In this document: in pieces, positions 1 to 12,884 of the stretch
Numbering within the stretch: the first letter of the stretch is position 1
Layout: each line of letters begins with the position of its first letter
Assembly: GCF_958979055.1 (NCBI RefSeq)
Contig: NC_084894.1
Location: forward strand, 8,066,501-8,130,500
Source of the DNA: Alnus glutinosa
Lineage: Eukaryota > Streptophyta > Magnoliopsida > Fagales > Betulaceae
Direction of reading: 5' to 3'
DNA: 64,000 nt
The notes under the pieces: model-generated
Database searches by the model: none
What the model was told of the DNA's origin: nothing
Seen by the model: the letters and a program-made list of their open reading frames with translations, nothing else
Translations under genes and position numbers: made by a program

Positions 1-2223
1 CAGTTTGATTGCGACACAGATTCGATTTGTCCATCAAATGTTTCATCCTCATCTCGAATTTTCATGACACATCGTCACATGTTCTAACTTTATGACTAGT
101 AACAAGTTGTGGTCCGTGGACCGCCCAACGGCCCAAGTGGATAATTTGACTTCGAAAAATAAAAAAAAATAAAGAAGAAGAAGAAACTTCTGGGCAAAGT
201 TAATAGTTTAACGAATACAACTTACAAACTTATTTCTTCAGTCATAAGACCAACTTATTTCGCTTGACTAAAAGTAGGCTAATTTAAAACGTTTGAATCC
301 AAGAACATATGTTTTGCTTTACGGCCGAGGAAGCCTTCACGCGCGGCTATGTGTTGTTTGGTTTGTAGAAATCTGGTCTGTCAGAATTCGGTAAAATTGT
401 CAGAGTCTGACAAAAACTTGCAGATTCTGGCCAAATTGGCTACAATTCCAAAAAAAATGTCGAAATTTTTAGATTTCAGGCAGTTTGGCCTGAATCTGGT
501 CTGCTGAATTCCGACAATCAGTTACTAAAATTCGGGAATTTTCGACGGTAGAGTTGGGTTGCCGACAAACTCCGGTGCATGACGGTGGCAAATTTCTACA
601 AATGTGAGTGTAAAAATGAAGAGTTTAAATAAAAAAAAAAATTGTAAATTGTTTTTCAAAAGTTAAAGAGGTTTTTACGGTTAAACTGAAAATAATTTTC
701 ATTAACCATTATATTTGCCCTCACTAAACACCGAAAAATACCAAAAGCATTTTTCAAAAAACATTTTACGCCGAAACAAACGAAACAATTCAAATTCCTT
801 TCATTTTCTCCCTCCCTATACTCTGAATCCGATAAAGAATCTTGCTCTGTTTGTTTTTTTCTTTTTATCTTTTTTTATTTTTTTATAACAAATTAACAAA
901 TAATCCAAAACATAAAACACACCTAAAACCAGGGACAACTTCTTTAAAATAATATTTAAATGATTTTAATTTTATCTCTCTTTCCCTTAGTATTTAATTT
1001 AAATAATATTTAAATAGTATAAAGAAAGTTTTTGTGTACTGTGTAATTTATTTGAATAAGAAAACATCAAATATTTTGATTTTCTCCCTCTAAAATTTTT
1101 TTTAAAAAAAAAACCGCTGCTAGCCTGCTAGTCAACTAAATCATTGGCCATACAAAGTTATGTTCCTCGTAAGAATTGTTTAAGGTTTTGATTATGGGAT
1201 TTTATATGGCTCCACCACCGGCACACCACCTATTTAATTAAAATTATAATTTTTGTCGTGATATATTAATTATAGAGTTAGAATGCTTTTCTCTCCAATG
1301 TTTGTATCCTACACGCCACCATTACCATAGTGGCCTGCCTTGTGCAAAATCCTCTGAAGTTTTTATATTCATATCTGAAAAAAGGCAGCATGGTGGCTTG
1401 TTCTATATATGTAGAAATTAAGATAATTTAATGGAATTATATAGCACCATGCCACCACATGTGCATCAATTCCTATAAGACAAATATTTCTATAGCAAAC
1501 TTTAGAGAAAGCATATTAACATTTTTCTTTTTCTTTTTCTAATGACAAGAACACTATAAGCTCTAAGCATTATCATTCGACTAGTCAAAATAACATTTAT
1601 AAAGTTTGGCTAGTCAAGATGTTAAAATTAGATCAAAATTGAACTATATTCAGCTCAACAAAATGCTAAAACATCTGGTGATCGAGCTGCTACAATGCTC
1701 ACTCGCCAAATATGAAAAAGGTATTAAAAAAATCTCTTAAATTTTCTTTCATCTTAAAGAAAAAAAAAAGAATGTAGAGGCCATTGAAAATGAATATTTA
1801 AATAGAATAACGAGAGTGAATGATTAAAATCGTGAGTCGGATGTAAATATTTTGAAAAATTAGGTAATTAAAATAGAAAATAAATTTGCTGAACTCCATC
1901 CTCAAACATCAAGTAAGCTTCTTTTTTTCTTTTTTTTTTTTGTTTTTTTCGATGGGACTCAAACCTGACTTCTCCATCCACACACTCCACACACAGAGAG
2001 ATGTCATCATTTATTACATTTAGAATATAGAAATTATATTAAATAATAGTTTGTGAGGGACAGCACTTCCTCTTCTGACATTTCTTGTGTTAATTAGTCA
2101 AATTATTTCCACAGTTTGCCACCTTTTGTTATATCTTCTACCCATTAGTGCACCGACCATGCACTAATGGTCACATCAAGTAGGTTTTTCTGTTTAACCC
2201 TGCCTACCACTGCCAGAATTCAA
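1..2223. other. AT-rich intergenic DNA, no gene seen
   Basis: No convincing exon on either strand; the frames are short and broken by A/T runs. About 360-800 has the character of an old transposon: diverged inverted motifs such as tctggtctgtcagaattc near 370 and their partners near 500, but no clean ends. A short inverted repeat (cccattagtgca / tgcactaatggt) lies at about 2140-2172. Confidence 0.6.
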
Positions 2224-2526
2224 GGGCTTGTTTAGTAAAGAACATAACAGAGTAATAGATTGTTAGTTTTAGAATTAGTAAAAAGTGATGATGTGATATA
2301 AAGTAAAAAAAATTTATATAGAAAGGTGAAAAAATTGTATATTATAGTGAATTTTTTTATTTAAATAATAAAAAAAAAATATTAATGTGATATAAAAAGT
2401 AAAAAAATTGAGAATGTTTTGATGTAAATTGTTATTGAAAAATGTGAAAAAATAAAAAAAAAATAATAATAATTAAAATAGTGTTCTCCACTATCGTGTA
2501 ATGTTATGTTGTTTGTCAAACATACC
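2224..2526. mobile_element. Putative MITE with imperfect terminal inverted repeats
   Basis: The left end GGGCTTGTTTAGTAAAGAAC and the complement of the right end (GGGTATGTTTGACAAACAAC) form an imperfect inverted repeat, and the interior is very AT-rich with repeated 'gatgtgatataaa(a)gtaaaaa' blocks. A 3-bp CAA is found on both sides. The structure fits a small non-autonomous DNA transposon; the superfamily is not clear. Confidence 0.35.
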
Positions 2527-4506
2527 CCAAGGTTCAAAATCCTTTAATTTCCACCATAAGAGAAATATTAAAATATACCAACGTACACATCATCCAAAAA
2601 AAAGAAAAAAGAAAAAGGAGACTCATGATAATTGCTTAAACGTGGCACTTAACGAGTTGAGCCCGCCAAGACACGGAAAGAAGAAGAAAACAAAACCAAA
2701 TTCCAAAAATTTGGCTAACCATCGGCCGTAGGTGCCTAAAAGGCTAAAAATGTTGAAGATAAGCCATTAGTTAACTCAAGAGGCGCATGATTAGGATATT
2801 TTTAATTATTTGACCGAATTTAAAAAAATTTGGACATGTGATTGTGAGATATTACTTATGAGACCCATATGATCAAGTAAAAATTGAGCTGTCTAATCAC
2901 TAATTATCCGATTAAATTTTGACATAATTTAAGAGAATCTAATTTAGAGACCTGACGAACCATAAATGAAACCAATCCCAAAATTGGGACCAACTAGCTA
3001 TGAGATATACAATACATGAACACATCTATTCGTCTAACACAAGCTTGCTCGATTGATGGTAGTCTCACTCCCACACAAGGAGAGAGAGAGAGAGTTGGAT
3101 TGAGATTTTGGCAGCAATTGCAAATGAGGGGGACCAAGTTCTTCTTGATTACAAGTAACTTGGAGAAAAATTATTTTATTGTCAAAATTTAATTAACTAT
3201 GAGTCGCATTCAAGTAATATCTCTTAAATATTGTTAGATCCTAAATTTGACACGTACATCATATAGATTGGGTAGCTGCTCCTCTTACAAGATGAAGCAT
3301 AGGCAGTCAGTAGACCTTCGGTAATCCGACCTAGGGCACTACATGAAAAATAATTGCGTATTTATGGAGTATCTTATAAAAAAGGGGCAGATATCCCAAG
3401 TAAAATCTCCCTTATTCTCGTACATAGATGTCCAAATATGCTCCCTTTTTTTTTTCTTTTTCTAAACCCGTTTTATTCAATATTTTCATTGAACATCTTC
3501 TAGAACTAACATATTTTCAATGATCGTTTTTTTTCTCTATCGAAAAATTCATGAATAATATATATTGTTATATCATTTAAAATTTTAAAAATAACTTCAT
3601 ATAACTTATTATACACATCAAAATAAAGTGGACAACACAACAATTCCTAGTAAAACGGTGAGCATCCTAATAATCTTCAGTGGGGTTGTCCCATGGGAAA
3701 CCTCACATCCATAAATTATTCTTGTCCCACTTGTTATGTCTGAAGAATGATGCGGCAATAATTTACATAAGACAAGAAACCTTAACAGTAGGAAGTTAGT
3801 GAGTCGAGAGTGGTAGTGTCGCAGTGTCACTGCCAAATGGTCCCGGCCGGACCCCGGTGGACACATCTTTGGCTCGGCTCTAGCTAGACCCACCTGCACA
3901 AATCATGGCACATTGGCACCCCCTATCTGTCTAGCTCCTTTCCTAACGATAACTCACAAATTGCGAATATCACCTGCACCAGTTGCTTAAATGACCAATC
4001 TATCATTCTACTCAATCATACAACCCCTTACGACTAAAACATTTAATTCCGAGTATCTACCGACACGTTGCGTCCTTCCTCACATTTTTATTATATAATT
4101 ATTTTATAATGTTGACGTGTACGTCTTAATTAATATTTTATTTTTTTTCTTTTTAATAACAAGATGTTGATCGAGACTATCGTATCAATATTGTTAAATA
4201 ATTATAGGAAAAAAAATGTGATTTGTAACTTTATAGTATTACACGCAAGTATATTAACTACCCGCTTTCTTAACGAAACCGCAGGTACAAACCCAAATAA
4301 AGGAAAGAGAAAAAAGGATGCTACTTGATAAAAATGCTAGTAAGGTATGAGAATTCATGAGTAAGCTAACTAATTGTCAAGATTCAACTTTTTTACAAGA
4401 CATCCCGGTTTATTTGGGTATGTAATTTTTTTGTACTGTTTTCAAATTTGTGAATATTGAAAAAAAATAAGAAGTTTTAAAATTATATTTGGATGGCTTA
4501 GAAAGC

Positions 4507-4542
<36 letters not shown>

Positions 4543-7500
4543 GGGAAAAACATATTTGGGAAGGTGAATTATAATTTGAAAAAAATTGAATAATTTTCAA
4601 AATTTATGTTTGGGTATTTTTTTTCTTATCCTTTGCTGAGGCAAGCTCCAACCCCAAAGACTGCCTCTAAATTGGGAAAATTACACAAGAGTCAACAAAC
4701 TCCATCATGCCACGCTCGTTGTGAAATGACGCTGACACCACCAACACATCCATCGTTTACATCGGCAGCGATAGAATTCATCAAGTGCTCGCTCCCTCGA
4801 AGCTTTGCCCATCCGCCGATGAGCACTATTTATTGTTTGAGAACCCTCGTTGGTTCTCGGCCTTCACGAACTGACTCCAAGTCCTACTCATCCACCAACT
4901 CCTTCGTTCAGTCCTGTCACCAAACTCCTTTCTAGCCGCAACAACCACCACACTCAAGGGCCTCGCCGCAAACCTCTCCACCACCGGCAGAAATGACATC
5001 GCTCTACACTAAATGCAGCAAGATCTTCATCCTCGTCCACCGCTAATCCTTCTGCGAATTCAAAAAATAGTAATAATAATCTGGTGTAACCCAATCGAGT
5101 TGGGAAAAAAAAAATTGAGTTAGCCCATTTGAGTTTCAAAATTGAAATTTTTTTTAAAAAAATGGAAAGAGTTGAAAATTCGGAGCATCCAATCAATTTA
5201 AATCAACTTTATCCAATCAATCTAAATCAACTTCTTTTTCGATTGAATGTAGGGTCTTCTTTGACACTCTAATCTATTTTAAACCATTCATTGCGTCTTA
5301 GAATCATCATTTTTTGGTTGATTTGGTTTTACTTAATGAACTAAACAAGGTGTAAGTTCAATTCCTTACCTAATTTTTGATATAAGAGAATCTAATGAAC
5401 GAACTATGCATACGTCATGTCAAAATATTACTCATTCAAATCTCAGTCATATTCAAGATCAACTACATACACTATTTGAAATAATTTTCGAGTAACCTTA
5501 TTTAGATGATGAATATAAATTTTTTATAAAATAATTTGTAGGGATTCTTTTAACATGTAAGAAGCGTATACTATTAAAAAAAAAATATGCATTTCTCATT
5601 ATTTGTCATATAGCTTGATGATAATGAAAATCAACCATTAAATTATTATTTTCAACTAGGGACATAAATCTTCTAAAGTTAAACCATTCATATTACCAAA
5701 AAAAAAAAAAAAAAAAAAAATCTGTCTTTTCTGTCTCTCTCCGGAAATTACTTTTGTTGTTGCTAAACAAATTAAAGTTGATGTCATGTCCATATCAGTT
5801 CCTATAGTACTGGACAAATGATGATTAATTAGTAATTATTTAATCTAAGCACTAGATATATAGATTCTACCGAAGAAATAATTTGCATAGACTTTTAACT
5901 CAAATTATATTTTATAAGGTGAAGCTGACTTTTAGGTTCAAAACTACTGATCAGTATATGTATAATTTAACTTAAATTTTGGATTAGCGACAGGTAAGAC
6001 CATATGTTAATTATTGTTTGTTTCTCCAGATTTTACTAGCCATTTATTTTTTAACCAAGATAGACAATTTTGGTTTCTGTCTTAGCCATGTAATTTCGCA
6101 GGCAAAAAGTACATTTAACACACAACGGTAAAAAGCGTTTCATCTGGTAGTATGCTTGAAATCGTGAAAAAACATGTCTTTAAATTGTAAAAGATGAGTA
6201 TTTTTAAAAATGCATGATTTTAAAAATTGAACCGTAATTTTATCAAACGCTTTATTGTATTTTCATTAAGTGGGTTTTAAAATTGTTATTTTTCAATTTG
6301 CACATTTTGAAACCATTAATGAAAACATGATTTTTAAAAACATTGTTATCATTTGATAAAATCGCGATTCGACCTTACCTACAAATTGAAAACGTAATTT
6401 TTTCACATTTTCAAACTGTAATTTTTTTTGTTCTTTCAAACGTACTTCTAAACTAGACATCTTATGTGATTATGATTAAAAAGGCACGTTTGGCCTGAAA
6501 AATCAGGAGCTAAACACACTCTAAATTCAATTTTAGTTTTTGGTATGTCTAAAATGACCTGGTTACTGCTAGGGTTAGAAGTTAAATAATTCAATAACAG
6601 AATAGCCATTTTCGCATTTTGCTCCGCCAAAGTAGGTAAACTCGAAATTTTCACCATTTTTTTTTTTGCCAATCAACGTTTATGTCACCGACATGTTGGT
6701 TATAGTGGTTGTCGGCAATGTCGGCCATGAGTGGGGGAGAAATTAGAGAGAGGCTGAGACTGAGAGGATTAGGGTTTGAGAAATGAGAGGGTTCGAAAGA
6801 TAAAAACAATGTCGTTTTGAAGGATAAAAACGACGTTTTAATTTGTTGTAATCTCGGTAATGTTGGGTCGGTTTCGATCGAAATACTGGCTTCCTAAAAC
6901 CTATTATGCCTATCGAACCAACTTTGTTAGAAATGAAAAAATTCTACAACCCAGTCTAAGCGATGTCGATCAGTTCACAGCCGGCTTGCAGCAGACAATT
7001 TTTTTTGCACAGTCCTAGTTACCGCACCACTCTTTTTTTTTTTTTTTTGTGAATAATGATTATCTATTGGCTTAGAAAAATTACGGATGCCAAGAGTAGA
7101 GTATTTTTATTGTCTACAAAACTTTTAAAAAGTACAACTTCTACCCACAGGCAACTTCGGCTTTGTTCTATTCCAACTTTAACTGCTTAAAAAAAAAAAA
7201 AAAAAAAATTATGGTATATTTCTAGAAGTTTTTTAAAAGTTTCAAATTTAATTTTAAATTTTCTATGAGAAAAAAAAAATAAAACTAAATATATTTGTAC
7301 AGCACATTTGCCAAATCCCAAATAAAACTATATATATATATACAGCACATATACCAAATCCCAAATTTTATTTATTTATTTTTTTGTAAATAATCCCAAA
7401 TCTTTTTTTACTAGTAGAGTATCTTGGGGGATCACTTGGAATAAAATTAAAGTATCTCAAGCATTGAGCCAAAAAATTATTTGCCTACCTCGTATGGTTG

Positions 7501-7752
7501 AATTATTTTGGGTTGTCTTTACCTTATTTGGCTCTCTATGCAGCTGTTAATTGTAACTGTCCCCATTTGTGCTTACACGTGCCTCTTTTTTTTCCCAATG
7601 AAAAAACATGTCTATCTCTATCCAGAAATTAACATTAATCCCCAATCTTGTAGGCGGCTTAAATATCCGTCAAAATTTAGCCTTCACTTGTTTCTGGGTG
7701 ACATATTTTATGAAAAATGCTTTGCATATTTTTTATGGGATTTGATTCATAC
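2527..7752. other. AT-rich intergenic DNA with old repeats
   Basis: No gene could be supported. Contents: a purine-rich stretch 2590-2700, poly(A) runs at about 4509-4540 and 5698-5720, and repeated 'aaatcgtgattt'-type segments at 6120-6440 resembling a diverged MITE family also seen near 12.1-12.4 kb and 30.6-30.9 kb. The frame at 4606-4935 has higher GC than its surroundings and could be a decayed gene fragment, but no family was recognised. Confidence 0.55.
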
Positions 7753-7863
7753 ACAACACCATCACAACAACCACACAACAACCCCTCACATGAGGGTGGG
7801 CCCCAGTGTGTGGGGTCCACCCTCATGTGAGGGGTTGTTGTGTGGTTGTTGTGTTGGTGTTGT
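7753..7863. repeat. Near-perfect foldback (hairpin) of about 110 bp
   Basis: Two arms of about 48 bp (7753-7801 and 7815-7863) are reverse complements with one or two mismatches around a short GC-rich centre (ccccagtgtgtgggg). Because of this symmetry both strands carry nearly the same open frame, including the HNNHTTTPHMRV stretch, so those frames are not genes. It is either a compact foldback MITE or a young inverted duplication; a transcript through it would form a long hairpin. Confidence 0.8.
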
Positions 7864-8148
7864 AAATTTAACATTTAACATTTTCCATTTTTTATTGTTT
7901 GGTGCTACTCAAAAAAAATAATCAAACCGAACCAAAAAAACTTATTTAGTTTTAAAAAATAATTTTCTTTTATAAATTTTGTAAACCATTATTTGAATTT
8001 GAATTTTTCATTCTCAAACTATCAAATTACCATTGGATCACCATCAAGCCAAAACAGGACACCGTTAGCTGGACCACTACTAAACAACTACCGAATCACC
8101 TCGAATTATCACTAAGTCATTCTTGAACCAACATTAGACTACCATCGA

Positions 8149-8798
8149 CAGGGGCGGAGCCAGGGGGGGTCGAGAGGGGGCAAGTGCCCCCTCTCAACTC
8201 ACAAAATTTTTTCTTACACCTGGTAAAATTTTCTTGGATACCTTGGTTGCCCACCCTAAACCAACCATAAGGGGCATAGATATCACCAGCGGGGGCAAGA
8301 AGCAGACAATGTTTCACTGTTTCAATTTGCAGATTTTTTTTTTTTTTTGTAAGTTTTACTGTTTTAGTTTCAGAGTTATATGAAAGTTAGGTTTAGAAAT
8401 AAGTTTCACGAAGAAGAAGATTCAAACGGTGCGTTTAAGCTTTAGAGTTTTAGTTGTTATTAAACGCCCCGTTTCATTAAAGGACACTTACTCGTGGAGA
8501 CGAAAAAGCGCTCCGTTTAGTTTCAAAAAAAAAAAAAAAAGCGCTCCGTTTCAAACTTTCAGCATGAGTAATGCTTATACGGAAAAAAGTTTAAAAAGTT
8601 TAGAACTTTTTTTCCTGAGCTGCCCTTGCCTTTTGACTTTTTTGACTCTTCTTCTTTGTCTTCTGCTTTTTTTTGGTCTTAAGTTAAGGCTTGAATAATA
8701 GTTTGAATAAAAAAAAAAGGGCTTGAATAATAGTTACCCGGCCAACTATTTATCTGTTGGGTAAATTTAACAAATTTTTGAAAAGGTGATAATTATGG

Positions 8799-8836
<38 letters not shown>

Positions 8837-9057
8837 AAAAAAACGCATGATTTGAGAACTATTTTTTTGTTGTTGTTGTTATGCTTATAGATAATGCAAA
8901 ATATAAATTACATTTAGATGATAGTTAATTAAATTATTTATTTTGAATTTTGTTAGTTATATTTTTTTAATATTTGTAATCAATTTTTTTTTTTTAGAAA
9001 CTCTTTTAATCTTGTGATTCTTGCCCCCCGTGAGTCGATATTCTGGCTCCGCCACTG
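8149..9057. mobile_element. Non-autonomous hAT transposon, 909 bp, with 8-bp TSD
   Basis: The element starts CAGGGGCGGAGCCAG and ends CTGGCTCCGCCACTG, a 15-bp terminal inverted repeat with one mismatch. It is flanked by a perfect 8-bp target-site duplication ACCATCGA (8141-8148 and 9058-9065), the hallmark of hAT insertions. The interior has no transposase, only a (TA)n microsatellite (8801-8834) and poly(A)/poly(T) tracts. Copies of the same family lie at 56485-57176 and, decayed, at 39810-39963. Confidence 0.9.
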
Positions 9058-9103
9058 ACCATCGAGCCAACACTTAGCCATCCTCAAGCCATACGGAGCC
9101 TTA

Positions 9104-10013
9104 GGCCTCGTTTGGTTTGCGGATTAGACCCATGGAAATGAATAGTTATTCCTACGGAATAGCTATTCCTTTGTTTGGTTGTATATTATTTAAGGGAATA
9201 GTTATTCCCACGGAATAGCTATTCCCTTACGAAGAGGAATAGGTATTCCACTAAAAAAGGAGTGGAATACCTATTCCTTTCCTGTTGGAATAAATAAAAT
9301 TCATTTTTTGCCCAAAAGCCCCAACCCTATCAACACCCAAGTCTCTTATCCATCTCTCTCTATTTCTCAACTCATGGCGTATTTGGATACGAAATTTTGA
9401 AATAAAATATAATTCTGATTCTATTTTTTTCAAAAATAAATCATATTTTATTTAACTTTTTATAAAAAATCAAACCTCAAAATTCGCAAACAGAATAAGA
9501 ATTTAATTCTGATTTCAAAAATTCAACACTCAAATGCACCATCAGTATCTCTCTCCATCTTTGCAATTATATTCTCATCCCCCTCTCTCTGTTTCTCAAC
9601 CTAACTTAATTTGTTGTGGGTTACATTTTTTTTTTCCTGTGATGTAGTCTACAGAATGCACTTAGACGTAGTAAAACAAGTACCTCTTGATATCGCTGGG
9701 GGGGGGGGGGGGGGACTCCAATTGCCTTGCGGAGGCTTGGGAAAAACTTTCTAAGCAAAGAACGAATGTTTGTTGCTAGAAAACAAACAAAAAAGAATAA
9801 AATAAAATGGCTTTGCAGATTATCTATTTTTTTATGATGATGATATGATGATTATGTTTTTTTTTTTTTTTTTTTCTTATAAATTATTTTACTTTGTAAG
9901 CAAAAAAACGAATGTTTGTTGCAGAAAAACAAATAAAAATGAATAAAATAAAAATGACTTTGCAGATGATCTATTTTTTTCTTTTTATTTTTTTATGATG
10001 GTGATATGATGAT

Positions 10014-10051
<38 letters not shown>

Positions 10052-10448
10052 TTTTTTTTTCTTATAAATCATTTTGTAGAGTAATTGTATATGAAAAAAA
10101 GAAAAAGAAAAAAAAATGCCATGAACTCTGAAATTAAAAAAAAAAAAAGAAAAAAGAAAAGAAGAAGTCAGTATGACTGTTTATGTTTCTAAAATAAAGA
10201 AAAAAAATGTCCTTAAGAATATAAATTATATTATTATAAGGATGTTTTAGGAAATTTGATTATAATATGATTCTATTCATCAATGTATTGCACTGTACCA
10301 AACAAAAGAATACATATGCAATGTTCTATTCCACCGTTACAACCAAACAAAAGAATAGGAATAGTTATTCAATTCCACCTTTATCTATTCCCAGGAATAG
10401 TTATTCCTTTTCCTAATGGAATAGACATTCTGCGAACCAAACGAGACC
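9104..10448. mobile_element. PIF/Harbinger-like non-autonomous element, 1345 bp, TTA TSD
   Basis: The termini GGCCTCGTTTGGTTTGCGGA and the complement of the right end, GGTCTCGTTTGGTTCGCAGA, form inverted repeats. They are flanked by TTA at 9101-9103 and 10449-10451, as expected for PIF/Harbinger (Tourist-like) elements. Subterminal 'ggaatag(t/c)tattcc' palindromes recur at both ends (9143-9250 and 10352-10430). The middle holds a diverged direct repeat (about 9755-9860 and 9898-10015), a 17-bp poly(G) at 9698-9714 and a (TG)n at 10016-10048. No transposase frame is present. Confidence 0.8.
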
Positions 10449-10665
10449 TTAAGGTTTCAACTTTTTCTCTTGTTTACGAGATGTTATAAAATATAATAAC
10501 GGTTTTTAATTTACCAAGTTTTCACAGAATAACAATTATATAGAAAGTAAAATGAATTTTTATATTTTAAAATTGATTTAATTTTTATATTTTATATTTT
10601 TAGGATTTGCCAGAAGATAAGGAAAAAATTTAGGTGGGCTTACCACGAAGCTGCTTACTTTTTGA

Positions 10666-10810
10666 CACGTGCTCCCGATGTCAGTAAATAGGTGCCAAAT
10701 GGCTGATTGATTGATCATCTATAGCCACCTCTTGAGAATGATAATTGCAACAGTTTCGCAACAGTGCACGCGAAACGCGGACGACCATACCACAGTGATT
10801 CTTCCACGTG
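10666..10810 (+). promoter_or_regulatory. Two G-box (CACGTG) motifs upstream of the DUF7054 gene
   Basis: CACGTG occurs at 10666-10671 (gacacgtgctc) and 10805-10810 (ccacgtgtcc, an ABRE-like context), 570-710 bp upstream of the start codon at 11377. Such motifs are known binding sites of plant bZIP and bHLH factors; a role here is inferred from position only. Confidence 0.4.
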
Positions 10811-11090
10811 TCCTACAACAATAACCTTGGTAAAACTACCTGACTACTGCGGCGCACTTTAGCACGAAGCAGTTACGGCGGCGAAACCTTACGCAAAAAC
10901 AACAATAAACTTAACGCAGGCCACACATGTGTTGGGGGCACGGGCACCAGCCGGTCTCCTGTCCTTCCATTGGATGTTTGACCACAAAAGTTGAAGCCTT
11001 GACCAAACACTCTCTCTCCAGAACCGGATATAGCCCGTCGCCCCTGTCAAATAGTGCCAAGTTCCTAACATACCCTTATCATCATCCTCA

Positions 11091-11097
11091 TATAAAA
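11091..11097 (+). promoter_or_regulatory. Probable TATA box of the DUF7054 gene
   Basis: TATAAAA lies 280 bp before the start codon, which would give a transcription start near 11120-11130 and a 5' leader of about 250 nt. The leader is relatively GC-rich (11100-11300) and contains an upstream ATG frame at 11102. Confidence 0.45.
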
Positions 11098-11376
11098 TCT
11101 ATTGGGGGGCTACGGTTGGTTCCTCATTCGACTCTCTCTATCTGGCCCTCACGCCACTTTGCCTTTGGCCTTCCCGATCATTTACGGTTATACCGTTCAG
11201 GTTATGATAGCTTCCGGTGACCGGGAACCTGAGAGCCGAAGCTCTGCCCCAGCTCTCGGATTCCCTCGCCTCAGGTTCTTTCGATACCGGCGTTTGAGGT
11301 AGCTGGATAGACACAAGGAAAAAACAAAAACAAGAAAATTCCTATTTGGTCTATTTCTTTATATTATTTAAGTAGG

Positions 11377-12578
11377 ATGCCGACTTCGAAGATTCACCGG
11401 AGAGGACCGGAGGAGAAGAACAGGAGGGGCAAACTAACTCAGAAATCGTCTTCGTTTCACGGACTGAATCAGGTTTCTATGGCAGCGGAGCTTCGGCGGC
11501 CAAAAACGCTGCCGGATTTGCTCTCCTCTAAGAACGCGGCCGGAACAACGGCGCAGGAGGGACGGCCAAGGCTGACGAAGTTGCTGCTGAACGTGACGAT
11601 CCAGGGGAGCCTCGGGCCCGTACAGGTCGTGATGACGCCGGAATCGATGGTATCCGATCTGATCGCCGCGGCTGTGCGGCTTTACGCGAAGGAGGGCCGC
11701 CGGCCAATCTTGCCGACCACCGACTCCTCCATGTTCGACCTCCATTACTCGCAGTTCAGCTTAGAAAGTAAGACACATACATATCTCGTTATATTTTAGC
11801 CGTTTGATTGGTTTAACGTAATTAGAACGAATCTGGATTGTGGATTGAGTTCAGTTCATGGTTAATATTAAAATAGTTTTATCTAAAATAACAAACTAAA
11901 AACTATAATTTTTTTTTTATTCGAGCCAACGGTTTTTTATATACATTTAACATTAATTTTTTTTATATATATATTATTTAAATAATTTTATATATTTTTT
12001 AAACATATACTTTCAAGAGAGAAATGAATAAAAAAGAAAAAATTTATGTATTGATGTACAGTTTTCTTAATATTTGGAAATACATTTAATTTACAAAATA
12101 AGATAAACACGTTTTTGAAGTTTTTAGTTACGATCTTGAGTTTGTAATTTAAAAAAAGCGATTTGAAAATAATAATTTTAAAGTGTGATTTGAAAAAATA
12201 ATTTGAAAAAATATAATTAAGTGTTTGGTAAAGTTACAATTTAACTTTTAAAATTATAAATTAACTTTTAAAATTATGAGTTTTAAAAAACCATCTCTTA
12301 ACTATTATTTGAAAAATTAATTTTTTACATTTTTAAATTGTAATTTTTTAAATCCGTAATTTTTAAACCATTTATTTTGTATAATTTAGTTTAAAATTAC
12401 AATTTTTTATCTACAAAATCGAAATTTCAGACTCCCTCTTTAATCAATTTATATATTTTTTTAAGATTTTAATTAACCAATTTGCATACGGCTGTAAGAT
12501 ACCGAAGCCGTGTGCCCGTGTGAGTGCTAAAATGGATGGTTTATTGGTTTAAATATGATTTGATTGTTTATTCAAAAA

Positions 12579-12625
<47 letters not shown>

Positions 12626-12884
12626 TTGATTGTGATACGCGTGGACGGTGACGATTGACAATTGACGGTGGATGTGGTTTGTTTGTTTTTGGTGTGGTGG
12701 GCCAGGCTTGGATAGGGAGGAGAAGCTGATGGCACTTGGATCGAGAAACTTTTTCCTGTGCTCCAAAAAGACTGCGGTGGACGGTGGCACAACGACGCCG
12801 TCTTCATCGTGTTCAAAACAGGCTGAGAAAGCTTCCAAGACCGGCGGCTTTGCTTGGCTAAAGTTCATGGATTTCTTGCTGTAG
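11377..12884 (+). CDS. DUF7054 family protein (At4g22758-like), two exons
   Basis: Exons 11377-11767 and 12706-12884 give 189 codons plus stop. The donor is GAAA|GTAAGA and the acceptor GGGCCAG|GC, joined in phase 1 so that FSLE continues as SLDREEKLM. The N-terminus is basic (MPTSKIHRRGPEEKNRRG). A conserved block from about residue 65 (RLTKLLLNVTIQGSLGPVQV) runs through MTPESMVSDLIAAAVRLYAK to GSRNFFLC, the pattern I recognise from plant DUF7054 proteins such as At4g22758, with a likely ubiquitin-like beta-grasp fold and no established biochemical role. The tail is Ser/Lys-rich and ends FAWLKFMDFLL, typical of the family. The first ATG was chosen because the basic leader fits relatives; the second (11479) is the alternative. 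The 938-bp intron carries AT-rich repeats and a (TA)n tract at about 12588-12622. Confidence 0.85.

Noticed and set aside
4606-5050. A relatively GC-rich plus-strand frame that looked like a possible gene fragment
   Set aside because: No recognisable domain, stops soon after, and no splice structure; not called as a gene.
7508-7921. A 137-codon plus-strand frame and its minus-strand partner
   Set aside because: Both run through the foldback at 7753-7863, whose symmetry produces the same peptide on both strands.
9698-9714. Poly(G) run and, similarly, the T20-G14 run at 13192-13225, as G-quadruplex elements
   Set aside because: Uninterrupted homopolymers at such places are more likely repeat slippage or assembly uncertainty; no regulatory context was seen.
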